Source of the DNA: Halorubellus sp. JP-L1
GTDB taxonomy: Archaea > Halobacteriota > Halobacteria > Halobacteriales > Natrialbaceae
Reading direction: 5' to 3'
DNA: 64,000 nucleotides
Assembly: GCF_011440375.1 (NCBI RefSeq)
Contig: NZ_JAAOIR010000005.1
Location: 62,001-126,000, forward strand
The notes under the pieces are model-generated. The model made no database searches. It saw only the letters and a list, made by a program, of their open reading frames with translations, and was not told the origin of the DNA. How positions within the stretch are numbered: the first letter of the stretch is position 1; each line of letters begins with the position of its first letter. Made by a program: the position numbers and the translations under genes. Positions 42,608 to 51,220 of the stretch are shown here, piece after piece.

Positions 42608-43105
42608 ATGCCAGTTGCGTCCGTCGGCGACACCGCCGGCGCCACGAAGACGATCACGCGAACGGACATCGAAGCGTACGCCGACCTCGTCGGCGACACG
42701 AACCCGATCCACGTCGACGACGACTACGCCGAAGCCACAATGTTCGACGGCCGCGTCGCCCACGGCATGCTCTCCGCCGGCGTCGTCTCCGCCGCCCTCG
42801 CCGACCTCGCGGGCGACGTCGTCTACCTCTCCCAGGACCTCCAGTTCGAGGCGCCCGTCCACCCCGGCGACACCGTCACCGCGACCGCAGACGTCGTCGA
42901 GGACGTCGGAAACGACCAGCTCCGCGTCCAGACGACCGTCGTCACCGGCGACGACACCGACGAGCCGACGACCGTCCTCTCCGGGGACGCCATCGTCATG
43001 AGCGTCCCCCACGATCCCCAACCGGCCGAACCCGAGTCTACCGGCTCCGAATCCGAACCGGCCGATTCCGAATCCGAGCCGGAAGCCGAGACCTGCGACG
43101 ACTGA
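42608..43105 (+). CDS. MaoC-like (R)-specific enoyl-CoA hydratase
   Basis: The product has 165 residues. The hot-dog fold hydratase motif is present: YADLVGDTNPIHVDDDYA with catalytic Asp30 and His35, then FDGRVAHGMLSAGVVSAALADL. The tail after about 130 is a long acidic Glu/Ser/Pro repeat (STGSESEPADSESEPEAE). It would add water to trans-2-enoyl-CoA. It is divergent from the hydrolase-ligase pair and shares the gap carrying ATGTTAAC at 42563. Confidence 0.9.
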   Translation: MPVASVGDTAGATKTITRTDIEAYADLVGDTNPIHVDDDYAEATMFDGRVAHGMLSAGVVSAALADLAGDVVYLSQDLQFEAPVHPGDTVTATADVVEDVGNDQLRVQTTVVTGDDTDEPTTVLSGDAIVMSVPHDPQPAEPESTGSESEPADSESEPEAETCDD

Positions 43106-43141
43106 GTGCCAGGTTCCACTCGAAACCGTCTCCCCACTTTT

Positions 43142-43288
43142 CGACCGACACCGAGCGAGTACCGACCGACACCGAGCGAGTACCAGCCAACATCGAGCGA
43201 GTGCCGACCGACACCGAGCGAGTGCCGACCGACACCGAGCGAGTACCAGCCAACATCGAGCGAGTGCCGACCGACACCGAGCGGTTAC
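43142..43288. repeat. 21-bp tandem repeat, seven units of two types
   Basis: Units of 21 bp end in GAGCGAGT. Type A reads (A/G)CCGACCGACACC, type B reads ACCAGCCAACATC. The order is A A B A A B A, so a 63-bp higher-order unit is visible. The array follows the stop of the MaoC gene (43105). It is open in one frame (period a multiple of three, encoding (V/T)P-T-D-T-E-R), but lacks a start signal or haloarchaeal acid bias, so I call it non-coding. Confidence 0.88.
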
Positions 43289-43328
43289 TGACCGTGGATT
43301 CACCGGTTTCGAGACCGCGTCGTGGACC

Positions 43329-44438
43329 TCAGCGGTCGTGCCGTCGTTCCTCCTCGTGCTCCGCGTCCGGCGGCCGTGCGTCGAACGGCCCCACGAACAG
43401 CGTCGACCGCGACAGCGTCGCCAGCCGGAACACGTACGCGATCAGTAGCGTGAACGGCGCCAGCGCCACCGTCACCGCCGCACTCACGAACAATAGCTGC
43501 GCGTCGACGACCCACACCTGCCCCGGGAACACGTCCGGCGCGTACACCTGCGACGCGACGTACGACGCCACGACCGCCGGCAACCCCACGTACAGGAGCG
43601 CCTGGGACAACCCGATGTACTCCTCGCGCAAGTACACCGTCTTCATGTACTCTCGCGCCACCGTGAAGAACTCGAACAGGTCCTCCAGGTCGTCGAACGC
43701 TTCGTCCAGAGACTCGAACTCCTCACCGGGATCCGCCGGTGCAGACGCCTGCACCAGCCCGTGTAACTCCCGCACCGACCGCACCTTCTCCGTGATCGCA
43801 AACCGCAGCGACGCCGAGACGACGTCGAACTCCCCGAACTCGCTCGCCTCGACCAACTCCCGGACCGCCGCCGCCTCCGCGACGACGTCCCGCACCAGCA
43901 AGCTCGTGCGCTCGGCCAGCTCGCCGTCCTCGCCGTCGTACCGGCTCACCGCCGTCTCGAGTTCGGACGAGGACTCCGCGATCTCCGCCAGCAGCAGGTC
44001 GAGGAACGTCGACGCCGACGCCGGACTCACCCGCACGCCCGTGAGCTCCGCGACCTGCTCGCGCAACTCCACGGACTGCTCGTAGCGCTCGCGCTGCTCG
44101 CCGACCGGCCCCAGTCCCGGCGACAGCACGAGCTGGTTGATCGAGAGCACGATCACCACGACCGAGACGATCGACTTCATCAACTCCACGAGCACGCTCC
44201 CCGGCGACACGCCCGTCGTCAGGAACGACTCGACGCCCCCCGGCCCGAACGTCCCAGCGAACAGGATCGTCGCAAACACTCCCGACAGGAGTAAGGCAGT
44301 CACGAGGACGCGGTCGGCGTCCAGGAGGAACCATCGCTTCGCCGACAACCACCGTCGCCCCAGCGCGCTCTGGGGCGGCCGCACGTCCGTCGCGTCGTCT
44401 ATCTTGCGGATCGGCTCCGGTTCGCCGTCCTCGCGCAT
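43329..44438 (-). CDS. Membrane protein with cytoplasmic helical domain, unknown function
   Basis: This 369-residue protein starts MREDGEPEPIRKIDDATDVRPPQSALGRRW. Two helices come near 45-65 and 82-108, then a long helical acidic cytoplasmic region (110-270, e.g. SVELREQVAELTGVRV, FDDLEDLFEFFTVAREYMKTVY) and two more helices near 285-340. The C-terminus DARPPDAEHEEERRHDR is charged. The architecture resembles signalling or bestrophin-like channels only loosely. No conserved motif was recognised; length and start are reliable. Confidence 0.75.
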   Translation of the reverse strand: MREDGEPEPIRKIDDATDVRPPQSALGRRWLSAKRWFLLDADRVLVTALLLSGVFATILFAGTFGPGGVESFLTTGVSPGSVLVELMKSIVSVVVIVLSINQLVLSPGLGPVGEQRERYEQSVELREQVAELTGVRVSPASASTFLDLLLAEIAESSSELETAVSRYDGEDGELAERTSLLVRDVVAEAAAVRELVEASEFGEFDVVSASLRFAITEKVRSVRELHGLVQASAPADPGEEFESLDEAFDDLEDLFEFFTVAREYMKTVYLREEYIGLSQALLYVGLPAVVASYVASQVYAPDVFPGQVWVVDAQLLFVSAAVTVALAPFTLLIAYVFRLATLSRSTLFVGPFDARPPDAEHEEERRHDR

Positions 44439-44500
44439 CGTACCCGAACCCAGTACCAAGGGCGGCTTTAGTAGCCGGTACGTACCGCACCGAGTCCACG

Positions 44501-44596
44501 GTCGAGCAGCCGTGCAGCCGTGCGACCGTGCGGCCTGCAGCCGTGCGGCTGTGCGGCCGTTGGACTGTGCGGCCGTTGGACTGTGCGGCCGTGCGG
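44501..44596. repeat. Degenerate GTGCGGCCG repeat after the methyltransferase stop
   Basis: The 16-bp unit TGTGCGGCCGTTGGAC occurs twice in tandem (from about 44551), preceded by shorter CAGCCGTGCGGCC variants. It lies immediately downstream of the stop of the methyltransferase gene (minus strand). No protein with acidic composition is encoded. Confidence 0.78.
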
Positions 44597-45277
44597 CTAC
44601 GGGGCGACGCCGACGGTCAGCAGCGTCCCGTACTCGCGGTAGCGCTCCGTCATCGCCTCGCGCGTCTCCCAGTCGTCGGAGGGGAACTCGCTCTCGTCGG
44701 GGATCTCGATGTCGCGGTCCGGAATGGTGTCCTGCTCTGCGACGACGAAGCCCGCGTCGCGGAACGCCGCACGGTACTCGTCGCGACTCCACCGCGTCAT
44801 CTCGACGCCAATCGAGTCCTGCCAGTCGTGACTGTGGACGTTCTCCTCGTAGTAGTTCACCGCACAGTAGAACGTCCCGCCCGGTCGCAGCACTCGCCCG
44901 ACCTCCCGGAGCGTCTCCTCGGGGTCGCTCGCGTAGTAGAACGCTTCCATCGTCCAGACGTGGTCGACGCTGTCGTCCGCGAACGGCAGACTCCCGAAGT
45001 CCCCGACGACGTACCCGACGTCCGCGTCGTCCGTGTACCCGCGCGCGTTCCGCGTCATCTCCGGCGACCCGTCCAGCCCGTACACCCGGCCCGCGTCGTC
45101 GGCGTCCTTCAACGCACGTCCGGCGTACCCGCTCCCGCAGCCCAGGTCGAGGACGACGTCCCCGGCCTCCACCGGCATCCGCGCCAGCGCGTGCTTCGCC
45201 GTGTGCCAGTGTCGGTCCTCCATGCCCTTGTCGCGGCCGTCGGCCGCCCACGCGTCGAACTCCTCGCGAACGCTCAT
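44597..45277 (-). CDS. SAM-dependent methyltransferase (class I)
   Basis: The product has 226 residues. Motif I is VVLDLGCGSGYAGRAL (42-57), then VYGLDGSPEM, FADDSVDHVWTMEAFYYASDPEETLREVGRVLRPGG, and AFRDAGFVVAEQD. This is the type 11 methyltransferase fold; the substrate is not predictable. ATG 45277 (MSVREEFDAWAADGRDKGMED) is favoured over the longer frame. There is no obvious operon. Confidence 0.87.
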   Translation of the reverse strand: MSVREEFDAWAADGRDKGMEDRHWHTAKHALARMPVEAGDVVLDLGCGSGYAGRALKDADDAGRVYGLDGSPEMTRNARGYTDDADVGYVVGDFGSLPFADDSVDHVWTMEAFYYASDPEETLREVGRVLRPGGTFYCAVNYYEENVHSHDWQDSIGVEMTRWSRDEYRAAFRDAGFVVAEQDTIPDRDIEIPDESEFPSDDWETREAMTERYREYGTLLTVGVAP

Positions 45278-45344
45278 GGTCGACTCCAGACGCGCCCCCG
45301 TCAAAACCCGTTCGCTCCAGCACTCGCTCGATCCAGGCCCGGCA

Positions 45345-45430
45345 AAGTTACCCCACGCAATCTGACGAAGTTACCCCACGCAATCTGACGAAGTTACCCC
45401 ACGCGATTCGACACAGTTACCCCACAGTTG
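45345..45430. repeat. 23-bp tandem repeat
   Basis: The unit AAGTTACCCCACGCAATCTGACG starts at 45346, 45369 and 45392, with a degenerate copy from about 45414. It lies between the divergent methyltransferase and DUF2391-like genes, a position where promoters are expected. The units could act as binding sites, but no regulator is indicated. Confidence 0.85.
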
Positions 45431-45541
45431 GAACGGGGGCGTTCGAATCGGTTCGAGTCGATTCGAGTCGGTGCGAGTCGGTTCGGGGGACGTCGCCCCG
45501 TTCCCCGAGGGTTTTTCTACGGCGGCGGCGTCGCTCGCGGC

Positions 45542-45994
45542 ATGGTCGGCCGACGGAAGCGGTACGCGCTCGCCGACACCGCCCAACAGCTCGTCGGCGG
45601 GTTCCTGCTCGCGGGCCCGTTCGTCGTCACCGAGGAGGTCTGGGTACTCGCGTCGAACATGACGGTCCTGCACGCACTCGTCACCACCGGCATCGTGTTC
45701 GCGATCGGGTACGGCGCGCTCTACAAGGCCGACGACGAACGCGACCCCGACCAGGAGGCCGAAGTCGCCGGCATCCCCGTCCGATTCGTCTCCCTGATGC
45801 TCGTCGCGTTCGGCTCCGTCACCATCCTCGCGCTCGCGTTCTCCGCCCCCACGACGTTCCTCGTCGGCGAAGACGCGATCCTCGGCGAGACCGCACCGAG
45901 CACGATGGACCTCGCGACGAACACGCTCAAGGCTGTGAGCGTCGGCGCCATCTTCAGCGTCGTCGGGGCCGCCACCGCCGACAGCGTCTTCTAA
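45542..45994 (+). CDS. Integral membrane protein (DUF2391-like)
   Basis: The product has 150 residues with four helices (about 12-30, 40-58, 78-98 and 128-148). It starts MVGRRKRYALADTAQQLVGGFLLAGPFVVTEEVW, matching the family I know as DUF2391. Function is unknown. Fragments of its 3' end (GCCGACAGCGTC) recur loosely after its stop at about 45996-46050, so the duplication tendency is present here too. Confidence 0.76.
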   Translation: MVGRRKRYALADTAQQLVGGFLLAGPFVVTEEVWVLASNMTVLHALVTTGIVFAIGYGALYKADDERDPDQEAEVAGIPVRFVSLMLVAFGSVTILALAFSAPTTFLVGEDAILGETAPSTMDLATNTLKAVSVGAIFSVVGAATADSVF

Positions 45995-46155
45995 ACGCCG
46001 ACAGCGCCGACGGCGCTATTTGAGCCCCGAAACCGGCGACAGCGTCTGCCGCACGTTGTCGCAGGGAGCAGTCGTCGCGTCCCAGCCATCCCGTGCTAGC
46101 GAACCGCAAGCGGGCACCCGAACGCCTAAGTCTATCCCGCCGGTTCCACCCGACT

Positions 46156-46734
46156 ATGGACTACACCCTCGCCGTAGACGGGACCGAGGACACCATCCCC
46201 GGAGGCACAGGCATCCTCCTCGTCCACCCGTCGACAGGCGAAACCGACCGCATCGACACCGACTTCCTCCGCGACGACACCGACCACTTCCTCGTCATCT
46301 CCACGCGAACCACCGCCCGAGAAGTCCGACAGAAACTCGACTACTACGACGTCGACGAAGACAAGGCCGTCATCCTCGACACGCTCAGCGTCGAGCGCGG
46401 CTACTCGCGACGCTCCAGCGACAACGTCCACTACGTCTCCGCGCCCGACGACCTGGACGGCATCGTCGAGCAAGCCGAACGATTCCTGCAAGCGTACGAC
46501 GGCAAACTCCGCCTCAGCGTCGACTCCATCACCGAACTCGCGTACTACGCCGGCGAGGAACAGACCGAGGACGCCGTCGGCCGCCTGCTCGACCTCCTCG
46601 CGGAGTACGACGCCGTCGGCCTCTTCCACCTCTCCGAAGAAGTCCACGACGACGACGTCGTCGCCTCCTACCGCGACCGCTTCGACGTCGTCGTCGACCT
46701 CGACGTCGACGGCAACGTCGAACTCACCGACTGA
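46156..46734 (+). CDS. RecA/KaiC-like domain protein without Walker A (DUF7090-like)
   Basis: This 192-residue acidic protein starts MDYTLAVDGTEDTIPGGTGILLVHPSTGETDRIDTDFL. It resembles a KaiC-type fold in which the P-loop has been lost (no GxxGxGK[TS]); strands HFLVISTRTTAREVRQKLDYYDV and RLSVDSITELAYYA correspond to the Walker B region. I recall the family as DUF7090. It is probably regulatory. The following pyrophosphohydrolase gene starts 18 bp after its stop. Confidence 0.68.
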   Translation: MDYTLAVDGTEDTIPGGTGILLVHPSTGETDRIDTDFLRDDTDHFLVISTRTTAREVRQKLDYYDVDEDKAVILDTLSVERGYSRRSSDNVHYVSAPDDLDGIVEQAERFLQAYDGKLRLSVDSITELAYYAGEEQTEDAVGRLLDLLAEYDAVGLFHLSEEVHDDDVVASYRDRFDVVVDLDVDGNVELTD

Positions 46735-46752
46735 CCGAATCGGTTCTACATC

Positions 46753-47148
46753 ATGTCCGACAACACCGATAGCGACCGCGACGAGTACGTCGGCGAGTAC
46801 GATAAGCTCGTTCGCGACGACATCCCGTCGGTCGTCCGCGAGGACGGCAACAAACCGGTGACCCGGCGCGTCGACGGCGACGAGTACGAGCGCTACCTCG
46901 CCGCGAAGCTCGTCGAGGAAGCGACGGAGTACGCCGCCGCGCTCGGCGACGACAACGACACCGAGGCCGACGACGAGGACCCGATCTCGGAACTCGCGGA
47001 CGTCCACGCCGTCCTCGACGCGATCGTCGCCGCCAGCGACCACTCGACAGAGGCCGTCGCGGCCAGGGTCAGAGAGAAAGCGAGCGACCGCGGCGGGTTC
47101 GCGGACGGCGTCGTCCTCGAACGCATCGTCGCCGGCGACGACGACTGA
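46753..47148 (+). CDS. MazG-like nucleoside triphosphate pyrophosphohydrolase
   Basis: The product has 131 residues. EYDKLVRDDIPSVVREDG opens the family, and the metal-binding helix pair is KLVEEATEYAAALGDD (EExxE) and ISELADVHAVLDAIVAA (ExxD). These are the all-alpha NTP-PPase (phosphoribosyl-ATP pyrophosphohydrolase-like) features. It would remove pyrophosphate from abnormal NTPs or act in house-cleaning. The start ATG 46753 fits; a 10-residue acidic leader precedes the fold. Confidence 0.87.
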   Translation: MSDNTDSDRDEYVGEYDKLVRDDIPSVVREDGNKPVTRRVDGDEYERYLAAKLVEEATEYAAALGDDNDTEADDEDPISELADVHAVLDAIVAASDHSTEAVAARVREKASDRGGFADGVVLERIVAGDDD

Positions 47149-47192
47149 GCGAACGTCGCCGACGACGACCGAACTCGAGACGCCCGTCGCGG

Positions 47193-48023
47193 TCAGTCCT
47201 CGAGCGCGTCGAACGTCTTCGCCGCCCACTTCACCGCGAACGGCGCGCCGCGCTCGCGGTACGCATCGGTGTCGAGTGCCGCGAACGGCGACGGCACTGT
47301 CAGGTCGTGCTTGATCGCGCTACAGGCGAGTTCCGCGGCGTCCGCGAATTCGGTCTCGCCGCGCGCGACCTCCCGCGGCAGGCCCTCCAACCGCGTGGAC
47401 AGGTGCTCGCCCGCGTCCACCCACGCCTCCCCGAGATCGGCGCGCTCGTCGTCCGCCTCCGTCCACTCCAAGAACGCGTCCCGCGAGTGCAGGCCGAGCC
47501 AGCCCTCGTACAGCGCGTTCGCGAGCTGATAGGTCGCGTTCGGGCCGAGCGACGTCGCCGCCGCCAGCTCTCGGTACGCCGGGCCGAAGAACGGCAGGAA
47601 GTGCTCGGGCGCAGCCGCAACGCCCTCGACGTCCGCTCGCGCAGCCGATGCCTCCACGCCCAGTTCGACGAGTGCCTCCGCGACGAGGAAGTCCACGAAC
47701 GACGCAGGCGACCCCTCGACGCGAGCCTTCACGATCACGACCGGCGGCGTCGTCTGGCGTGTCCACGTCACGCTTCCGTCGCCTGGCATCCCGACCGTGA
47801 AGTCGCCACCAGCGAACCGCCGGAGGAGCGCGGGCGCGTCCTCGGGCAGCCACTCGTCGGGGTACGTCGACGGCTCCAGGGCGTCGACGAGCAACCCGAG
47901 GTCCTCCGCTTGCGCCGGCGGCAGCGTCTCGAAGTCGCCGTCCGCGTCGAGACACCGGGCGCTCGGCGCCCACGTCGCCCGGACGCGTTCCACGGCCGGC
48001 GACAGCGAGCGGTCGGAGAACAT
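47193..48023 (-). CDS. Conserved haloarchaeal protein of unknown function
   Basis: This 276-residue soluble protein contains PSTYPDEWLPEDAPALLRRFAGGDFTVGMPGDGSVTWTRQTTPPVVIVKARV, PEHFLPFFGPAYRELAAATSLGPNATYQLANALYEGWLGLHSRDAFLEW and a C-terminal APFAVKWAAKTFDALED. No catalytic motif is evident. I associate it with the haloarchaeal family DUF7089. It starts 4 bp after the stop of the micro-protein gene, so the two are likely coexpressed. Confidence 0.72.
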   Translation of the reverse strand: MFSDRSLSPAVERVRATWAPSARCLDADGDFETLPPAQAEDLGLLVDALEPSTYPDEWLPEDAPALLRRFAGGDFTVGMPGDGSVTWTRQTTPPVVIVKARVEGSPASFVDFLVAEALVELGVEASAARADVEGVAAAPEHFLPFFGPAYRELAAATSLGPNATYQLANALYEGWLGLHSRDAFLEWTEADDERADLGEAWVDAGEHLSTRLEGLPREVARGETEFADAAELACSAIKHDLTVPSPFAALDTDAYRERGAPFAVKWAAKTFDALED

Positions 48024-48027
48024 CCTG

Positions 48028-48117
48028 TCAGGTCGACAGCGTGACGGCCATCAACGATAGCGCGAGCACGGCCGACACGCCGACGGTCACGAGTACGATC
48101 TTCGTAGCATCGCTCAT
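48028..48117 (-). CDS. 29-residue single-span membrane micro-protein
   Basis: A short frame ATG 48115-48117 to TGA 48028-48030 encodes MSDATKIVLVTVGVSAVLAL followed by SLMAVTLST. It is one hydrophobic span with a single Lys, polar at both ends, exactly the layout of haloarchaeal micro-membrane proteins. It is placed 4 bp before the start of the gene at 47193-48023. It is too short for routine gene finding. I judge it real because of the ideal hydrophobic pattern and spacing. Confidence 0.6.
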   Translation of the reverse strand: MSDATKIVLVTVGVSAVLALSLMAVTLST

Positions 48118-48256
48118 GCACGCATCGTCCGACCGCTCGGGCTTACCGTTTTCGAACCTCCTGCCCGACCAGCGTCCGGCGACCGCCAGGTCGCCGGTTC
48201 CGTCCTGATGCGTCTACGCGTGCTCCTGCCCGAATAGTAGACGGCGACCGCGATGG

Positions 48257-49801
48257 CTAGCCGGATGCGTCCGCGCCGACGTCGGACGCTCGCGCGATGG
48301 CGCGCCACGCCCCGGACTTGAAGCGGACGGCGTTCACTACGGCGCGAAAGTGCATGTCCAGCAGGATTGCCGCGTACACCGCCGGGACGCCGAGGCCGAT
48401 GCCGGGCGTGAACCCGACGCCGAGGATGCCGACGGAGAGCGTCGCCGGGAGCGCGAGGAACACCACCGGGAGCTTCAGGAGGTACGTGCCCGCGAGCGTC
48501 CCGTAGAACGGCCACGTCGTGTCGCCGGCGCCGCGGAGGCCGCCGCGCATCGTCCGCGACACCGCGAACGCGCCGACCCCGAGTCCGAACACGCGCACGA
48601 ACCTGACGGTGTCCGCGACGTGCTCGGACCCGAACGCGAGCGAGATCGGGCGCGCGAGCACGACGAGTACGACCGCGATACACAGTTGGGTGGCCAGTGC
48701 TACGCGGAGCGTCGCCCACCCCGCTGCCGCCGCGCCGTCCCCGTCGCCCTCGCCGACGCGCTGCCCGACGAGCGTGCTCGCCGCCGTCGAGTACCCCCAC
48801 GCCGGCATCATCGCGAGCAACATCACGCGCCGCCCGATCGCGTACGCTGCGAGCGTTCCCGTCCCGAACGCGCCGAGGACGAACAGGAACGGGAACCGGC
48901 CGAACGTCCGCGACAGCCGCGTCCCAGCGAGCGGCAACCCAACGCGGACGACCTCGCGCGCGATCGACGAGTCCCACACGTCGCCGCCGGCCCCGCTCGA
49001 AACCCCAGGAGCGTTCGAGCGGCCCGGGAGTGGGAGGCGGCCCGAAAGCGGGAGGCTGCCCGGGAGTGGGAGGCGAACCGGGAACCGCGACGTCGACAGG
49101 AGCACGAGGAACACGCCCGCGGCGAGCACGTTCGCTGCGACCGTCCCCCACGCTGCCCCCGCCACACCCATCGGCTCCACGGGGCCGAGCCCGAAGATGA
49201 GGACCGCGTTCAGGCCGATGTTCGTCGGGAGCGTGAGGAGTCGGACGTACATCGGCGTTCGCGTGTCGCCCGCGCCGGCGAGCGCGCGCGCCGCGGTCAT
49301 GCTCCAGAACCGGAACGCGACCGACAGCATCACGATCCGGAGGTACGTCGCACCCATCGCGGTCACGGTCTCGTTCGGCGCGAGCACGGCGACCAGTGGC
49401 TCCGCGTACACCCACGCGACGGCCGTCATCGGGATCGAGAACGCGAGCGACAGCCACAGCGACACCGCGACCGTCGTGTTCGCCCGCCCGAACTGCCCGG
49501 CGCCGACGAACCGCGACACTGCACTGATCGTGCCGCTCGTGAGCGCGAGCGACAGTCCGAACGGGATGAAGTAGTACTGGAAGCCGAGTTCGAGCGCCGC
49601 GACTGCGGACGCGCCGACGGCCTGCCCGACCATCAGGAAGTCCGCCGTCCGCAGGAACGTCCGGAGCGCGCCCGTCACCATCACGGGCAACGCCAGGTCG
49701 AACGCCTCGTCGCCGTGCTCGCGGTCCACGATACCGAGCCGCGCGAGCAACGCCGGGAACGCGAACGCGATGCGGCGCGCTCCCTCACGGAGCCGACCCA
49801 T
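48257..49801 (-). CDS. MATE family efflux transporter
   Basis: This 514-residue transporter has 12 helices in two repeats: ALPVMVTGALRTFLRTADFLMVGQAVGASAVAALELG in the first half and GLPLAGTRLSRTFGRFPFLFVLGAFGTGTLAAYAIGRRV in the second, typical of MATE proteins that exchange Na+ or H+ for organic cations. The loop between the halves contains an unusual repeat (RLPLPGSLPLSGRLPLPGR) coded by three 18-bp units at about 49020-49080, which probably came from slippage. The start at 49801 gives a short basic cytoplasmic N-terminus. Confidence 0.91.
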   Translation of the reverse strand: MGRLREGARRIAFAFPALLARLGIVDREHGDEAFDLALPVMVTGALRTFLRTADFLMVGQAVGASAVAALELGFQYYFIPFGLSLALTSGTISAVSRFVGAGQFGRANTTVAVSLWLSLAFSIPMTAVAWVYAEPLVAVLAPNETVTAMGATYLRIVMLSVAFRFWSMTAARALAGAGDTRTPMYVRLLTLPTNIGLNAVLIFGLGPVEPMGVAGAAWGTVAANVLAAGVFLVLLSTSRFPVRLPLPGSLPLSGRLPLPGRSNAPGVSSGAGGDVWDSSIAREVVRVGLPLAGTRLSRTFGRFPFLFVLGAFGTGTLAAYAIGRRVMLLAMMPAWGYSTAASTLVGQRVGEGDGDGAAAAGWATLRVALATQLCIAVVLVVLARPISLAFGSEHVADTVRFVRVFGLGVGAFAVSRTMRGGLRGAGDTTWPFYGTLAGTYLLKLPVVFLALPATLSVGILGVGFTPGIGLGVPAVYAAILLDMHFRAVVNAVRFKSGAWRAIARASDVGADASG

Positions 49802-49900
49802 CGAGAGTCACGGTCGTCGCTACCGACCCCACTCTCTTACCGATTACGTCCACCGAACGAGCGTCGACGAACTGCGACTCGCCCGCCACCTTATCAGCAT

Positions 49901-49925
49901 CTCCAGACGAAACGAAGGGGTATCG
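49901..49925 (+). other. ORB-like box outside the oap operon
   Basis: CTCCAGACGAAACGAAGGGG followed by TATCG matches the ORB next to orc1 (54449-54474) at nearly all core positions. It lies in the 390-bp gap between the MATE gene and oapC, 3.1 kb left of the central ORB pair, in the same orientation as the orc1-proximal box. Confidence 0.65.
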
Positions 49926-50052
49926 CTGGTGAGTGACCACCCCCTCTCGTCCAGCGCGACGCGGAGAATTTCAATTTCGTAACAAGAAACGGTTCTAGAA
50001 CAGGAAGTCGCTTCGATACAGAAGATGGTCGACCCGGATTCCCGGACGAACA

Positions 50053-50145
50053 GGCGACCTCGACTCGCGGCGGGCAGGCCCCGACTCGCGGCGGTCAGTC
50101 GACCTCGACTCGCGACGGCGCACAGGCCCCGACCCGCAACGGGCC
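50053..50145. repeat. Degenerate CGACTCGCGGCGG repeat
   Basis: Four related units (CGACCTCGACTCGCGGCGGGCAGGCC and variants) of alternating 20-24 bp lie just downstream of the oapC stop (minus strand). They show no ORF with acidic composition. Confidence 0.7.
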
Positions 50146-50191
50146 GTAGTCCTGTCTCGTGCCGGTGCTCGGTCCGAATTCTGGCGAATCG

Positions 50192-51220
50192 TCAGTCCGG
50201 GCTGGCGTCGCCGCGCCAGGACTCCGGGACCTCGATGACGTACCGGCCGTCCTCCTGGAGCGAGATGATGTACTCCTCGCGGTCGTACAGCTCCATCAGG
50301 TTCAGTTCGTACTTCCCGGGATCGAGCACTTTGATGCTCTCGAACTGGCTGTTCAGCTCCTCGCGGAGCTCGTCGAGGTCCGGCGAGTCCTCGTCCGGCT
50401 CGCTCGCCACGTCGCCCGCACTCTGTCGCTCAGGGATGCTCGAGGACCCCCGCGACGGCGGGCGGTCCGCGCGCTCGGAGGCGTCCACTTCACCCGGCGA
50501 CGCGCCCCCAGCGTCGGGCGTCTCGTGACTCGGCAACTCGTCCGGCGACACCACGTCCGACCGCGCCGACCGCTGCGCGTCGTCCTCCGTCTCGTTCATC
50601 TGCGCCGTGATGCTCGAGTCGTCCTCCGCCGACGCCTCCGCGCCTCCAGCGTCCACAGACGCCTCCGCGCCTCCAGCGTCCACAGACGCCTCCGCACCAC
50701 CAGCGTCCACAGACGGCGACGTCTCGGTCCGCGACCCCGACGCGTCCTCACGGCGCCGCGCCTTCTCCGAGGGCGTGTCGTACGCCTCCGTCCCCGACTT
50801 CGGCCACGATCCTTCGTTCGACGCCGTCGACTCCGACGACGTCGACGACGCGCTCGACTGTGACGCGTTCGACTGCGACGCGCTCGCTTGCGACGTGTTC
50901 TGCTGCGATGCGGGCGACTTCGATGGCTCGTCTGTCGACGGGGACGACGAGATTGGGTCCGTCGCACTCGAAGCGTCCGCGGACTCGCCACCGCGACCGA
51001 CGAGGTCGCGGACCGTCGACGCCGCACGACTCATCGCACCCGCCGACTCCTCCCCGCCCGACGACTCCGCGGTCGCAGTCGCGCCGCTCTCCGCGCCGAC
51101 GTCGACCGCGTCAGCCGGCTTGAACTGGAACTTGTTACCCCCGCAGTCCGGACACCCCGACAGCATCTCCTTCGAGCCGTCCGGGAACGTCCGACTACAC
51201 TCCGTGCACTGATGAGGCAT
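50192..51220 (-). CDS. oapC: Origin-associated Zn-ribbon protein OapC
   Basis: The product has 342 residues. The N-terminal zinc ribbon reads MPHQCTECSRTF...LSGCPDCGG (Cys5, 8, 23, 26). A long Ser/Ala/Asp/Glu-rich central part (40-280) is probably disordered and contains the in-frame repeat SVDAGGAEA three times (27-bp units at about 50625-50716). The conserved C-terminal domain is DELREELNSQFESIKVLDPGKYELNLMELYDREEYIISLQEDGRYVIEVPESW. It is third in the oapA-oapB-oapC operon that flanks the major origin of haloarchaea. Its molecular role is not known. Confidence 0.9.
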   Translation of the reverse strand: MPHQCTECSRTFPDGSKEMLSGCPDCGGNKFQFKPADAVDVGAESGATATAESSGGEESAGAMSRAASTVRDLVGRGGESADASSATDPISSSPSTDEPSKSPASQQNTSQASASQSNASQSSASSTSSESTASNEGSWPKSGTEAYDTPSEKARRREDASGSRTETSPSVDAGGAEASVDAGGAEASVDAGGAEASAEDDSSITAQMNETEDDAQRSARSDVVSPDELPSHETPDAGGASPGEVDASERADRPPSRGSSSIPERQSAGDVASEPDEDSPDLDELREELNSQFESIKVLDPGKYELNLMELYDREEYIISLQEDGRYVIEVPESWRGDASPD

